DNA of 64,000 nt, from assembly GCA_030248135.1 (NCBI GenBank), contig JASANC010001223.1, forward strand, positions 1 to 64,000, read 5' to 3'. Numbering within the stretch: position 1 is the first letter of the stretch; each line of letters starts with the position of its first letter. The position numbers and the translations under genes were made by a program. Of this stretch, positions 32,893 to 45,100 are shown piece by piece. This DNA is from Theristus sp. LFF4_11 (lineage: Eukaryota; Nematoda; Chromadorea; Monhysterida; Xyalidae). The notes under the pieces are model-generated. The model did no database searches. It worked only from the letters and a program-made list of their open reading frames with translations, and was not told the origin of the DNA.

Positions 32893-35800
32893 TCAATGCT
32901 TATGTTGCTGTTCGAACGTTCCTCGGAACCGCGACGATGGGAGCGACGAGCGACCACTCGAACGACCATGACGCGATGTCGGTCGATCGATCCTGCGAGT
33001 GCGACGATGATCACGGCGACTCAACGATCGTTCATGCAGTTCACGGCACTGTGAACGCTCCAGCGACGACGAACTTGACCCCGAACGAGGACACACTCGC
33101 AAACGCATCAGCTGTTGCTCACGAGACGGTCGCCTTTTGTGTGACGACGACGACCTGAAATTGCCCGCCGTGCCCGGCTGCGAACGCTGCGACGTCTCGC
33201 TCGACGTTCTCGATCGACTACGCGACCGTGCGCGTTTCATCCGCTCTCGAGCCGTCTGCCGCAAAATCGTTGGACACGACAGGCCGGCCGTGTGACCGCC
33301 TCCACCACCATAACCTGTACACAAATTCAAACTCCTTTTGGCCGACGATACGCCCGCCACTGCTTTCGAGTTGCCGTTCGCACGGCCCGCCCTCACTCGT
33401 CCACCTCCTTCGTTCGCCGACCACGCCTCCGCAATCGCCTTTGATGAACTGACCGTATTGCCGCCTGCCTGTCCGCTCGCACTGCGTTCGCCACTCCACG
33501 CGTGCTCCTCAGTCTGTTTACGCCTCTCCGGTTGTCGCTCCTGCCGGACACGCTTCCACTCGTTGCACCTACGCTGGATCGACACCGAGCGTCTTGCGAC
33601 TCGCGCAGTCGTGACATCCGTTGCGCGCACGCACAAACGACGCTGCAAACTCCGCGACACGCTGCGAATCCCCAAGCGCTGCTTGCCGCATGCTGAATCG
33701 GCTCCTTCCTGGTTTCCATCGGCACACCCACGCCCGCCTCCAGCATTCAACTGCAACGCTTCATCAGCTTCACCACGACTCACCCAAATCGGCGTCGAAC
33801 ATTGAACGAGACTGCGGTCTCGCACTTCGCCAAAATACTCCGAAGCAGAATCGAAAACGTTGCACTCTGACATGACGCCGGGCACGTGATCGGCGAGATG
33901 CCAGCGACACCACCGAAATCGTGCACCATCACCATCACCATCACCACTCGGCTCTCGATCAACGTACCGACGGACGGCGTCTTCGGACAGTTTTCCGACA
34001 CTCGGGCCACGCGTCGCGTAGTTCACAGCGTTCTCCACCGCTTGTCGTAGATCGCCATTGCGCAGTGGCAGCGTTGCCGTGTACAGCCAGCGATGGTCGG
34101 GCAAATGCACCGGGTGAACTCGCGCACCGACGTTCAGTTGCTTTGTTTCGCGATTGACGCTGGTGTTTGAGCGCAACAGCAATCTGCTGTGCGTTCCGCC
34201 TTCGGACGGCACCACCGGCTCCGGATACTGCAACCAGTCGCCGTTTGCGCTCGTCGTCACCGCCCAACGTCGCTCCTCTCCATAGGGCAACGTTTCCACT
34301 GGAACCTCCGGATAGACGCCCATGACGCCGTGCACGAAATACACCGAGTGTACTCCGTCAGCCGTAGGAACAGCGCACCAGTACGTGCCCATCGCGATTC
34401 GATAGCCGTCGCCGGGTCGGAACAGTCGACCTTGCTTGAGCAGCGCCTGCATTGCGCAGCGGCGTGGCTCGTGTCCGCGATGCTGACAGATGCGGCACGC
34501 CTTGTACCACCAGGACGGTTGTTTCGGTTTCGGCGTTTTACTCGTCTCTGCCACCTCCTTCGATGGTTGTTTCGGCTTAGTTGCCACTTTCATTGTCTCC
34601 GCCTCCTCCATTGATTGTTGTTGCGGCTTAGTCGGCACTTTCCTCGTCTCCTCCACCACTTTCGTATTCGCACGTTTGATGCTTTCGGCAGCTTCCATTG
34701 AAACCGCCTGAAACAAGCGAACTTTCTCTTTCTTTCTGTTCTCCTATCAATCACCGACTGTTGAGCTGCCGCTTTAATTCGTCACTGTTGTGGTTTTTCA
34801 TCTGTTGCAGTAGACTTTGCAGGCTGCGGCTGCAGTTGCACGGCCTCTCTCCGCATGCCTCCACTGTACCTGACACTTGACGATTCCCATTTTATGTTCC
34901 AACAATTTCGTGTGGCCTAAAACGTCGCTTCACCAATCCAGTAACGCTTGGTCGAGTTCACTCGCTTGATTGTTTTTTTTGTGCGTTTGGTTTTCAGAGA
35001 TTTAACAATGTACTTTACCAGCACCTTTCACTTCAATTAGCCGAATTGCACTACAAAACTGAAAAAAACTTCTGTTGCAAAAACAACAAGAAAAAACTGG
35101 TAAACTGTGGCCCGCAACAGCCAGCTCACAAGCCACCGCCCAATCAGCAACAGCGCTGACTGACTCCATGAATTGGCAAGGCTTTAAAGGGCGCATAATC
35201 CAAGTCATCAACAGAAAAGTGTCTGAGCAACTGAGAACCACAACAATAACGAAGCCATCATTTTCTAAAACCATATCTCATGTGCAACAAAAACCACAAC
35301 AGTCATTCACGAACCACGCATGAGCACACCAGAAACAGAATCATCAGCTGTCTGTCACACTGTCGACCACAAATAACCACTGACACAACTCGAACGTCAA
35401 CTTTGTGCCGAATTTCAACCAAAAACCAAAGCGAAGTAGACAAGAAATATGGACGCACCCGACTAGCTGCGTCAGTCGGTACGGCAGACGTGAACGAGTG
35501 CGACTGAGTCGTTGACTCCACGACCTTCAGTGAACCTGCGGCTGCACGAGCAATTTCTGCAAAAACAATGACAAAAATGCACATCCAACAAACAAAATAC
35601 ACGCAATTGCAGCGGCCGATAACTCAAACTCTATCGGCCATAATGCTGATTTGCCGCGCTGGTGAACGTGACGACCATCCCGCCAGGAAAAGCAGACAGA
35701 AATAATTTCGAAAACGTGTTTCCGCTCGTGTTTACCCTGTTGTAGTGGCTGAACGGTTGCTGTGGCTTTCGCGCTGTTCAGCGCGCTTTCCACGATCGAT

Positions 35801-38800
35801 GTTTCGTTCGACTGAACGGGAACATCAGCATTCTCAGTTGGCTGACTGCAGAGCACGGGCGTGTCTCGTGTTGACGGCGGCAATTCTCCGTCCTCGACCG
35901 TGCTGTCCTCCTCTTGGATCGGAGTGTTCGACGTCGCTGGTTCTTTTGGGCAAAACGACCCGCCACTATTCGTTTCGTCGGTGAGTCTGTGGAAGAGAGA
36001 CCAACAAACAATCAAATTAATTTGCGCAATTTCAGCATATTATTTCCTGCTTTCATGAAATCAAACGAAGCAGCACATGAAATGCACAATGGATCAGTGA
36101 ACTCCACAGTCAAATCTCGAACACCGTAAAAATCGATGAGAGTGAAAAACACTCCGTCGTGTCGTGTTTCCTGGCAAGAAACATTCCACAGAAACACGGA
36201 GATTGAACAAAGTAAACCCACATCTTCAGTCACTTTGTAATTACACTGCAAAATGAACTGAAACGTGTAAACCAAAAAAATTAGATCAGAAAAAGCCTTC
36301 CAAAATATTATAACAGTGTTCCAAATTTCAGGCTTAACAAGATTCCAGTACAAGCCAGTGAAAGCATTTTGAAGTTTGAAGCCTTTTTGTCTCACCCTGT
36401 ACTGCAAAGGACGTCATTTAGGTACTATACAGTCAAAGTACTATTTAGGTCGTTGAAACTCCAAACAACTTGTGGTTTTTAATGGGCAATGGTCATTATG
36501 GTCCACCTGGGCTAATTCTGTTTTGCCTTCATTAAATGGTGTTGTTCTGAAGTTAAAAATTTTAAAAAATGGATAAAAGCGCTATAACAACTTGTGGTTT
36601 TTAATGGGCCATAGCCATTGGTCCAACTGGGCTAATTCTGTTTTGCCTTCATTAAATGGTGCTGTTCTGAAGTTAAAAATTTTTAATTGGATAAAAGCGC
36701 TATAAAACCAGCGTACGAACCATCTTTGCTGTCATACTAAGTGGTTCAACCGTTTTACTCTTCCTGCAGCAAGCCGTGTTTACTGCTGATCATCGTCGTC
36801 GTCCGATCATCATCAATACCTCTGCGTTGCGAACGAAGGAGGGCGAACAACAAGCAACTGGTTCGTGCTTCTGAAGAAATTCGTGTCACAGACAACCAGA
36901 AGGCAACCCAAACAGACCGGCTGATTGGGCTGCATTTTGAAACGGCATCAGCGATTTGTCGTTTCATCAAAATTAATGCAGCGAAGCAGTTGTCTTAATT
37001 AAGTCTTAAAAGACTCGCTTTTTTAGTCGACCGGGCGCTGGGCGGCAACGTGGCAAATGCACCCGTATTGGGCATCGGCGGAAGCGGCATCAGCTTCATG
37101 TGGCAGTCAAGTGAAGAAAACAGACGAATAGATTGTGTAAGAGTTCAACTTTAAAAATTTATTTCTGAACCTTATTGACTGAACCTGCACAATTATATCT
37201 TTTTCAGCAGCAAAGATATACAGGGTTAGCCAAGAAAAAGGTTCCAAAATAAAAATGCTCTTACTGGCTTGTGCTGAGATGCTTCTAGCTGAAAACTGGA
37301 ACATTATAATAACATTTTGGAAAGTTTTTCTGACCAATTTATTTTTCGATATGTGTAATGGCATGTTCAAACAGCGTCTTTTTACGAACCTTGTTTTGTT
37401 TTTAAACCGCTTGACCGCTTGTTGGGTTATTGGTAGTCACAACCAACCTATATAATGACGTATAACATCGTTTTTACGCATATATGCGTGGCCCCAAGCC
37501 AACCCAAGCATATTTGTTAAAAACGAGGGCTGGCTGATGTTTCGTGCTGCCATTACCACCCCTCGGCGCACGTGCATTTTTGAGAACAAAGTTTTAAAGC
37601 ATAAATGGCAAAAAGTGGTTTTTGCAAAAAAAGTTTTATGTTTTTTGAAAGTTTAATTTGAATAACAAAATCTTTGTTTTGAGCTGTGACACTGCACCAG
37701 AATTGCAAGTCCCGAGCGGAGAGAATCTTTGTTTTAAAGATATGGGTCGAATCGACATAGTTCGCCATGTCTCTCATCTTGTCTCGTGGTTGTGGAACTC
37801 GACAGTCTCTTGTCTCATTGTCTTAGTCTCAAATGCCAAGAACAAATCAAAAATTTGTTTTGAAACAAATTTTATGATTTGTTCTCGATCCGCCCCGTTG
37901 CGCGCACTTATCGCGCCCACCCTTAAGTTTTCTTTTTTTCTTTTTTCTTTTCTTTTCTTTTTGCCGCTTTCGTTTTCTGTGACTCTTATGCAGCCGTGCC
38001 CGCATAAGCCGAAAAAGAAACACGATCAAAAAGAAAAATATGAAAAGAAAGAAAGAAGAAAAAATAAAACTTAAGTAATGCTGAAAAGAACAAAAAGAAA
38101 TATATCGCATGCTAACAGAAAAAATCAACGCTGTCTGGTCACATGGTTGGTTGGTGATTGTTTGAACATATCGCAACAAAAGAAGTGTGTTTTGAAATGT
38201 CACATTTGTTAAAACGTTAAAATGTGAAATAGTAAAGTTTCATGGAAAAGACAGCGTTGATTTTTTTCATGATCATCGAACAGAACCCGACGCGCCCCGC
38301 TTGAACGACGCTGCTCCGATGTGATTGAAGCCCACGCCCTCTTATGTTTTATGCAACTTTAAAGTTATTATTGATGCTTTTCCGGTCTTCACTAATTGTA
38401 TGCAGAACAGAAAGAAACGTCCAACGTTTTTTTTGAAATTCAGTGCACGACTATTTTTTCTTTTGGTTCTGCGAGTGAGTGCGTTTGCGGACGATCAGTT
38501 TAAAGCATGATGCGCAATTCAAAATGGCCCCCAGTGACTTAGCCGTAATCTCAAGGTCTCGCTCGGGTCGCTTCGCCAATTTTGAATTCCCGCGCGTCAC
38601 GCATGAAACTGCGTATCTTGTACGCGCATTGAGTCGCAGAACCAAAAGAAACAGTAATAATAGTTGAGCGTAGCTTGCAAGTTGAGTTGTATATGATGCA
38701 CTTCAAAGAAAAAATAAATACATCACGTGAAAGCCTTTGCAAACTACTATAGTTTTTTATTGACATCTTGGTGTGAAAATGTAATCTTCGCACATTACAA

Positions 38801-40673
38801 AAAAACTTATTGATGAAGCATGACTCAAACGATGAAAAATTTTTGATTTGAAATAAAAAATTATATCATGCTAATTTTTGCTCTTTAACAAATTTTCTAG
38901 ACCAATTTTTTTTACGGCGAACAAGATGGTGAAAAAAGTTTTTTGGTCTAACAAAGTTTTAAAACATAAATGGCAAAAAAGTGATTTTTTTGCAAAAAAG
39001 TTTTCTATGTTTTTTGAGTTTTGCTTGAAACAATGTTATATAATGCACTTCAAAGAAAAAACAAATAATACATCACGTGAAAGCCCTTGCAAAATACTAT
39101 ATTTTTCATATTGATATCTGGGTGTGAAAGTGTTATCTTAGCACGTTACAAAAGACTTTTTAATGAAGCCACGAGGATGACTCAAACGATGAAAAATTTT
39201 TGATTCAAAATAAAAAAATATATCATGCTAATTTTTTCTCTGAAACAACTTTTCTAGACCAGTTTTTTACGGCGAACAAGATGGTGAAAAAAATTTTCTG
39301 GTCAAACAAAGTTTTGAAGAATAAAAGGCAAAACATCATTTTTTTGCAAAAATTTTTTAAATTTTTTTCAACAGTTTTGTTTGTAACAATGTTATGTTAT
39401 GCGCTTCAAAAAAAATAAATACACCACGTGAACGCCCTTGCAAAATACTACATTTTTCGTATTAACACCAATATGCAACAACGCTTCTGTGTTGCGCTAG
39501 AAGATCATATTTCGCACGACGCAAAAAAATGCTTTTTTTCTCGACCTACCCAAGTTTTGAGCCTTGTAGCGCCACACCAGAAGGCTTTCTCGGCAAAATC
39601 GATGCGGATTTTTTTAGTGGCATCTAGGGGTAGCTCCATATCAAATTTGAGCAAAATCTATTTTTCGTCAGGAGACACTCATAACCAAAACAACACACTA
39701 CACTGTTCCCACCCAAGATAGAAAGTTGCAATAAAACCAATTTTGCCAATAAACGCGATTAACAACCGACCGTTGCAACAACAACTCTGCGCCTGTCGAC
39801 GTCGGCTGATTTTCAGCATTCCCATTTCGCAGTTTTTCGTTGTCCACCCGCTGCGATTGTGAAGTTGACGCGCGGAACACGAACATCGCAACGCCGCCGT
39901 CGTCGTCGTCCGTCCGCTCCACCTCGATCGAGCGCAGCAGCAACTTCGGTGATGAGCGAGCCGCCAGCAGCTGCCTGACCGCATGCACGTTTGCCGCGAA
40001 GCTGCCGTCGCCGTTGCTCCGGTGGTGCTCTTCATGGGTGCGCAGCGGCGGCACCGTCAGAATCAGCTGATTTGAAGCAGCATTCTCATGGATCAACCAC
40101 TTTGCAACGTCGTCGTCGTCACCACCAACACGGAGGAACGAATCGATCGAATGTTCCAGAATGTTGTGCGCTTCGAGTAGACCGGCGCTCCAATAACCCT
40201 TGCGGCATGTTGTGCAGAAGAATTCGGATTCGCGATTTTCCATTTGCATTTTGTAGGAAACTGATGAAATGACATGCCACAACGGCGCAACCAGAGGCTT
40301 CGCCCGTGTTTGCTTGCTTGCTTGCTGAAAATAAAACAGAACGTTTGGTGTCTGTTATACTGCTGACATTATTACCGGGAGCACAGCAAACGCCCACCCA
40401 GACACAACAACAAAAAGATTGCGCGGTACTTAAAAGAATCATGGTTTCTCGGAACTCGCGTTTACTTACAGGCGAAATTTTTTGTTCAAACGTTGTGCCA
40501 CACCTCACACAAGCTTCGGCGATACGCACAGTCGAGTGGATGCAGGAGCACGCGCGCGCTGCACGGTGCGATTCTTTTTTCAAGATCTTCAAATCCAACA
40601 TCAGCACACTCAGACGAAACTGCAACGCTTGAACAAAAAAAATTGACTGTGCACGCGAGTTTCGAGAAACCAT
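32893..40673 (-). CDS. unrecognised protein with C2H2 finger, CCHC knuckle and RS-rich tail
   Basis: Five minus-strand pieces, 40673-40470, 40324-39771, 35986-35736, 35556-35459 and 34707-32893, join in consistent phases (0,2,1,0) and give 973 residues. No known family was recognised. In order: a leader with CVRCGTTFEQ; a canonical C2H2 finger (FFCTTCRKGY..EAHNILEH, C-x2-C-x12-H-x4-H) near residue 90; an acidic Ser/Thr/Pro region; Lys/Glu/Ala repeats; WWYKACRICQHRGHEPRRC, a retroviral-type CCHC knuckle (C-x2-C-x4-H-x4-C); about 250 residues with no known fold but several Trp; then a Ser/Arg-rich tail (RARSRSRSRTSS). Nucleic-acid binding is inferred, perhaps splicing-related. The long last exon is secure. 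The 3.8-kb intron join uses a weak donor (GTCGGT) and is the main doubt; two genes remain possible. Confidence 0.5.
36240..36399 (-). repeat. mariner-type terminus, solo end
   Basis: Ends CTCACCCTG followed by TA. On the minus strand it starts CAGGGTGAGACAAAAAGGCT and shares AATGCTTTCACTGGCTTGT with the ends at 9.3 and 37.2 kb. It lies in the long intron of the C2H2/RS model. Confidence 0.65.
36465..36704 (+). repeat. tandem duplication of a 122-bp unit
   Basis: Two head-to-tail copies, 36465-36586 and 36587-36704, each start ACAACTTGTGGTTTTTAATG and end ATAAAAGCGCTATA. They differ by a few substitutions and a small deletion. No coding sense. Confidence 0.85.
37221..37345 (+). repeat. mariner-type terminus, solo end
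   Basis: Preceded by TA and starting CAGGGTTAGCCAAGAAAAAG, with AATGCTCTTACTGGCTTGTG inside. It is the mirror orientation of the end at 36.4 kb. The two termini point toward each other across about 820 bp, with their bodies lying on the outer sides, so they are not the two ends of one element. Confidence 0.65.
38271..38690 (+). repeat. inverted duplication, left arm (copy of TTLL5 3' end)
   Basis: Near-identical to the reverse complement of 41,730-42,150. The first ~55 bases copy the last codons of the TTLL5-like gene with small changes that shift the frame. Then follow the gene's 3' flank and a complete MITE-F copy at 38,460-38,649. The homology stops at TTGCAAGTTGAG, next to the ~350-bp tandem repeat. 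Confidence 0.85.
38460..38649. repeat. MITE family F, copy inside left arm
   Basis: Inverted ends TTTTGGTTCTGCGAGTGAGT and ATTGAGTCGCAGAACCAAAA around about 145 internal bases that include GCTCGGGTCGCTTCGCCAAT. A near-identical copy lies inside the right arm at 41,766-41,962. Worn copies occur near 10.0, 51.8 and 61.8 kb. Confidence 0.8.
38690..39520 (+). repeat. ~350-bp tandem repeat, about 2.4 units
   Basis: CATCACGTGAAAGCC recurs at about 38,722, 39,072 and (as CACCACGTGAACGCC) 39,424. ACTCAAACGATGAAAAATTT recurs near 38,824 and 39,180, and ACGGCGAACAAGATGGTGAA near 38,915 and 39,268. A further fragment of the unit is at about 37,585-37,665. Confidence 0.8.
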
Positions 40674-40690
40674 GATTCTTTAACAGTACC
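40424..40690. repeat. 267-bp TIR-bounded segment enclosing a predicted exon
   Basis: The left end reads GTACTTAAAAGAATCATGGT and continues TTCTCGGAACTCGCG. The right end, on the other strand, reads GTACTGTTAAAGAATCATGG and continues TTTCTCGAAACTCGCG. The roughly 36-bp inverted repeats enclose the first exon (40673-40470) of the C2H2/RS model. Confidence 0.65.
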
Positions 40691-41729
40691 GATTGCGCAA
40701 ATCTTCACCACTAAAACAGCCAGAACAAAAAAAAGTAACAAAAAAAGTAAACTGAATGTGACTGAATCAACACACTTGACTGCTTCAAAACAAGCCACCA
40801 ACAAGCCGGGAAGTGCTTTTCCAACTGTTTTCATTCGATGCGTCTCTCACACTGCATGAAAGCATCAAGAATATTGCCCAAATTTTTCACACAAAAAATC
40901 AACCAACAATGAAGCACAACATACAATTCTTCTTGTATTCGATGACCAGAAACTGCAACAAAGAAAATATGCTCAGGGAAAGAACAAAAGCACAAAAACA
41001 TACCCAATCGTCAAAAGACAACAAGATCGTTTACACTCAATAGGTTGGCTGGTCATTTTTTTCTGAAACAAATTTCAAAAAAGGTGTTGCCTTAAATTTC
41101 AAAAAGCGAATCTTTAAAATAAACAACAGTAAAATATCCGAAATCACCCTGCAGACAAGAAGAAACCTAAACACTCGTGACATATGCGACAAAATACAGT
41201 CAAAGACACTATGAGGTACTGAACGCATGAACAACAAACGATAAAAATGAGAACAGCATAGTTTTTGATTTCTGTTTTTGATGGCAACCATTTCATGTGA
41301 CAAGTTTTATTATTACTAACTGAGTCGTTTTCTGGGTAACACAGCAAGAAAGCGAAGTAAAACCAAGGAAGTACGAGAGGTCAATCACTCACATTGATCA
41401 TCAGCAAAAAAAAACAAAAAAAAACAACAAAAACAACCGCAAAAAAACGGAGACCGGTTAAAAACGACAGTAAAATCGTGCACAAAATTATCAACAATTT
41501 TCAACGATACTGGCTAATATGTGGTGGTTAATGCACGGACGGACAAAAAAGTTGATTGCGACATGTGACTTGCTGGGAAAGAACAACATCAACATGCAAG
41601 GCAGGCAACGTGAGGGAACTGACCAATGGATATAGCGGTACATCGACGACAATAAAACAAAAAACAGTGGTAACTTTATACAGCACAGTCATTGGCTGCA
41701 ACCGGTAATAACAAATCACTAAGTGAGCT
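40691..41729. other. intergenic, nothing recognised
   Basis: A-rich spacer between the 5' end of the C2H2/RS model and the right arm of the inverted duplication. It may hold that gene's promoter. No motif is supported. Confidence 0.3.
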
Positions 41730-42150
41730 CAACTTGCAAGCTACGCTCAACTATTATTACTGTTTCTTTTGGTTCTGCGACTCAATGCGCGTACAAGATA
41801 CGCAGTTTCATGCGTGACGCGCGGGAATTCAAAATTGGCGAAGCGACCCGAGCGAGACCTTGAGATTACGGCTAAGTCACTGGAGGCCATTTTGAATTGC
41901 GCATCATGCTTTCAAATGTCAAAATTCAGTCCGCAAGCGCACTCAGTCGCAGAACCAAAAGAAAAGATAGTCGTGCACTGAATTTCAAAAAAAAAAAACG
42001 TTCGACGTTTCTTTCTGTTCTGCATAGAATTAGTGAAGACCGGAGAAGCATCAATAATAACTTTAATGTTGCATAAAACATAAGAGGGCGTGGGCTTCAA
42101 TCACATCGGAGCAGCGTCGTTCAAGCAGCGCGTCGGGTTCTGTTCGATGA
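41730..42150 (-). repeat. inverted duplication, right arm
   Basis: The source copy: it runs from the last ~50 coding bases of the TTLL5-like gene, through its stop codon at 42,101, into the 3' flank with MITE-F (41,766-41,962). It mirrors 38,271-38,690 across a 3-kb spacer. Confidence 0.85.
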
Positions 42151-45100
42151 TCATCATCTCGATCTGTTTATAGTCGAGCGGATTGTTGGCGACCATGGCG
42201 TTCGTCAGTTCGTCAATGACGTACGGCCGTCGTCGGCGACTCAGCCGTTCGTACTCGATGCAGCTGCGTGTGCGCTTGCGGACGGCACGCGACAGATGCG
42301 GCAGCACTCCTGTGCGCAGCAAAATGCTCGAGCGGTTTGTTGTGCGCTACAGTTTGCTGTGCTTATGTTGCAGCCCTGATTCGATACCACATGCTATTGG
42401 CTGATCATTGGCTTATGAGCACGTGTACGCAGCAGTGCTGAGCAGGTGGAGTGTGTCCTGCACCAGAAAACCTGCACCACGTGATCACCAATCAATCATT
42501 TCATAGCCTATAATTTATGAAAATTATAAATATTCATTGTTCGATTGTTCGATTAGTTCGAAAAGTTCGATTGTATGTAACACTCTTATTTCTATATCTG
42601 ATTGGGTGGTTGTGTGGAGGCGAAGTTCAAGACTGCACAGCGATGTGTGCATCAATAAAAAAAAACATGTTTTCTTACTTGAACGATTCCTTAGAAAGAA
42701 AAACAAACTTTCTGTGCCGTACTGGTTCAACGTAACCGAATCTTATATTCCAAACAACAACAGTCTAACATTGTATCCACAAAAACACCGTGCAACCTTT
42801 CGACTTTGAATTCCACGGTTTCGCGCTGGCGTAACGTTTCACGAGTTGCGTGCAGCCGGGCGCCAGCAGTTGGCGCACATCCGGAGGCAGTTCACTGATT
42901 GCGCGAACATTGTGCGCGTCCATTAGTGAGTGGTGCAACCGTTGCACGGTGTCTTGCGTCGACTCCGACTCTGTTTCCGTTGACCAATTCACGGTCTTCT
43001 CACCGTACAGGTTGCAGTGTAATCGACGGTCGTAGTTGCTGCGAATGCTCTGCATCAGACCGCTGGAGAGAAAAAATTGAAAATGAATGGTGTATTGTTC
43101 ATTGTGTAGAGTTTGCACTGTAGTTTACGCTTGCCACCAGTTGAGTTGAGTTTCATGGACAAGCTGAAATACCCGCCAGCGATTGCGCGTGCTAATTCGC
43201 TTTGTCGGCACGTTTACTCCAGTATGTTTGTTCAATCCTGTTACTTTTTTGCAGAATACACGCATACAGCATGCGAAACTTTGAATTACGCGCTAAGAAG
43301 AAAAAATATATCGGGTATGGTTGAAATCAACTTTTCAAAATCAAACTCATGTATTCTTGCAACTTCGTTCCAGTTCTTTATTCATTCGCGAGCTCTGAAT
43401 TCCGCGAAAAGTGACACGTTTAAACCAATATAAATGCCATTTAGCAATCAGCCCGCACATGTGGAATGCAGCCAGTCAGCCAGGCCAGTTCCCACCCGAA
43501 CCGATACCTATAAATGTGCCATGTGTTCTGTCGCGGGAACACGCGCATGAATTGGCCGGTTCGCTTCGATTCACTGAGCACCCGGGCACAGTGGGCGCGG
43601 GCACGCTCGTCTGGCGCGAGTGTCCGGGACCACGGTGCTGGCGACGTCATCGTCATGGTGCTCGATTTGATTGCACGACGCTGCAAAAACAAGAGGGATT
43701 GTTTTGTGTAATGGAGAACAAGAAAGGAACAATAAAAAAAGTAGCAATCGTAAAAACTCAAATGATGCACGTCTGGCTGGCATCATGGGCACAATGTGAC
43801 ACAGTCTTGTGTTGTTCATTGCCGCTACCGCACCGCGCAAACAATGCCGCACCAATTTAGCCGCACGTTTTCGCCTTCCGAACGCGCAGGTGCGGTGAAT
43901 AAAGTCCTGGTGCCGTTCGTTTCACTAATCAATCAATGAACGACCAGCCTAATTCCCGGTGCTAGACCCATCAGCAACCTTCAACAACTTGGCGCGATCC
44001 AAACTGGCCGTGCTCGTCGTCGCATTCGCCAAGTGCTGCTGTCTCAACGCGCCACCGCTGACACTGTGCGATCGTCGCGATGTCGGCGGTGGCACCGTAC
44101 CCGAGGCGGACGACAACGCCGCTGACGGTTGACGTTGGCGTTGGCGGGTGGCGCACGATGAGCGACAGCTGGCGGCCGCCGCCGGGTTGACGACACGAAT
44201 GCCGGCCAATGTCAACAGGTCGCACAGAAGGCTTGTCTTCACTTTCACGTCCAATGGCGAGTCGCTGCAATGGACGGAAATATCACCACTTCACATCATT
44301 CTCGTGGCGTCGGTAATGGTGGTGGTAGCGCAGAATCGCAGAATGTTCCCCGTGCGGTTGGAGGATCGATCCAGCCCCATCCGAGGGGTGCATAGGGACT
44401 GAATGACAGGGAAAACGAGGGACACCTTATTTTGACGGCGTTCTCTACGCTATTTCTTCATTTATCTCTAACTGAAAACATCAACGAAATTCACGTTCGT
44501 CGTTCGTTTCTTTTAGTAAGGGTGAGGGAACTAAGAAACACAGCGAACGAGCACTCCTTCACGTCATTTCAAGTAGCAGCGCACACCCTCAGCTCATGTT
44601 GAAACAAGCTGTTATAAAGCCACGTCTGTCCAACGTGCTAACTGGATGCGATATGCTGATTGCATTCAACATTCACTGAACATTCAACACTGCACCTGCA
44701 GTGTCCCGCATCATTTGTAAGCAATCAACCAGCCAATCCGCGGATCGAATAAACAAGCTACCAACATTCAGACGGCCGCCATCGACAGCCGAATAAACAA
44801 CAAAGAACAGTGAAGTGCGCGTTTCGATTTTTGAAAGCTGCAAACGCAGCCGTGTGTGTGTGTGTGTAATCTCATCAATACAGCCACACCACACGCATCA
44901 AACGTAATCGATTTGACTTAGTTTCAATTTTTGAACCCAGGGCCGATCAACCAACCATGACAAACTCGGCGACAGATTGCACTCGAGTAGCCACGGTTTC
45001 AGGTGTTCGTCCAATAAAACGTCAAAGCCGAGCAGTTCGAAGCAGTTGCTGTCATGGGGCACAAACGTCAGACAGGCTGCCGCGATGGACGACTGTGCCG

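Noticed and set aside
33338..33805. Plus-strand open frame opposite the 607-codon minus-strand frame
   Set aside because: GC-rich antisense shadow; the minus strand has the zinc knuckle and a clear acceptor.
36399..37221. A single mariner element between the two termini at 36.4 and 37.2 kb
   Set aside because: The termini point inward with their bodies outside, the opposite of what one element would show.
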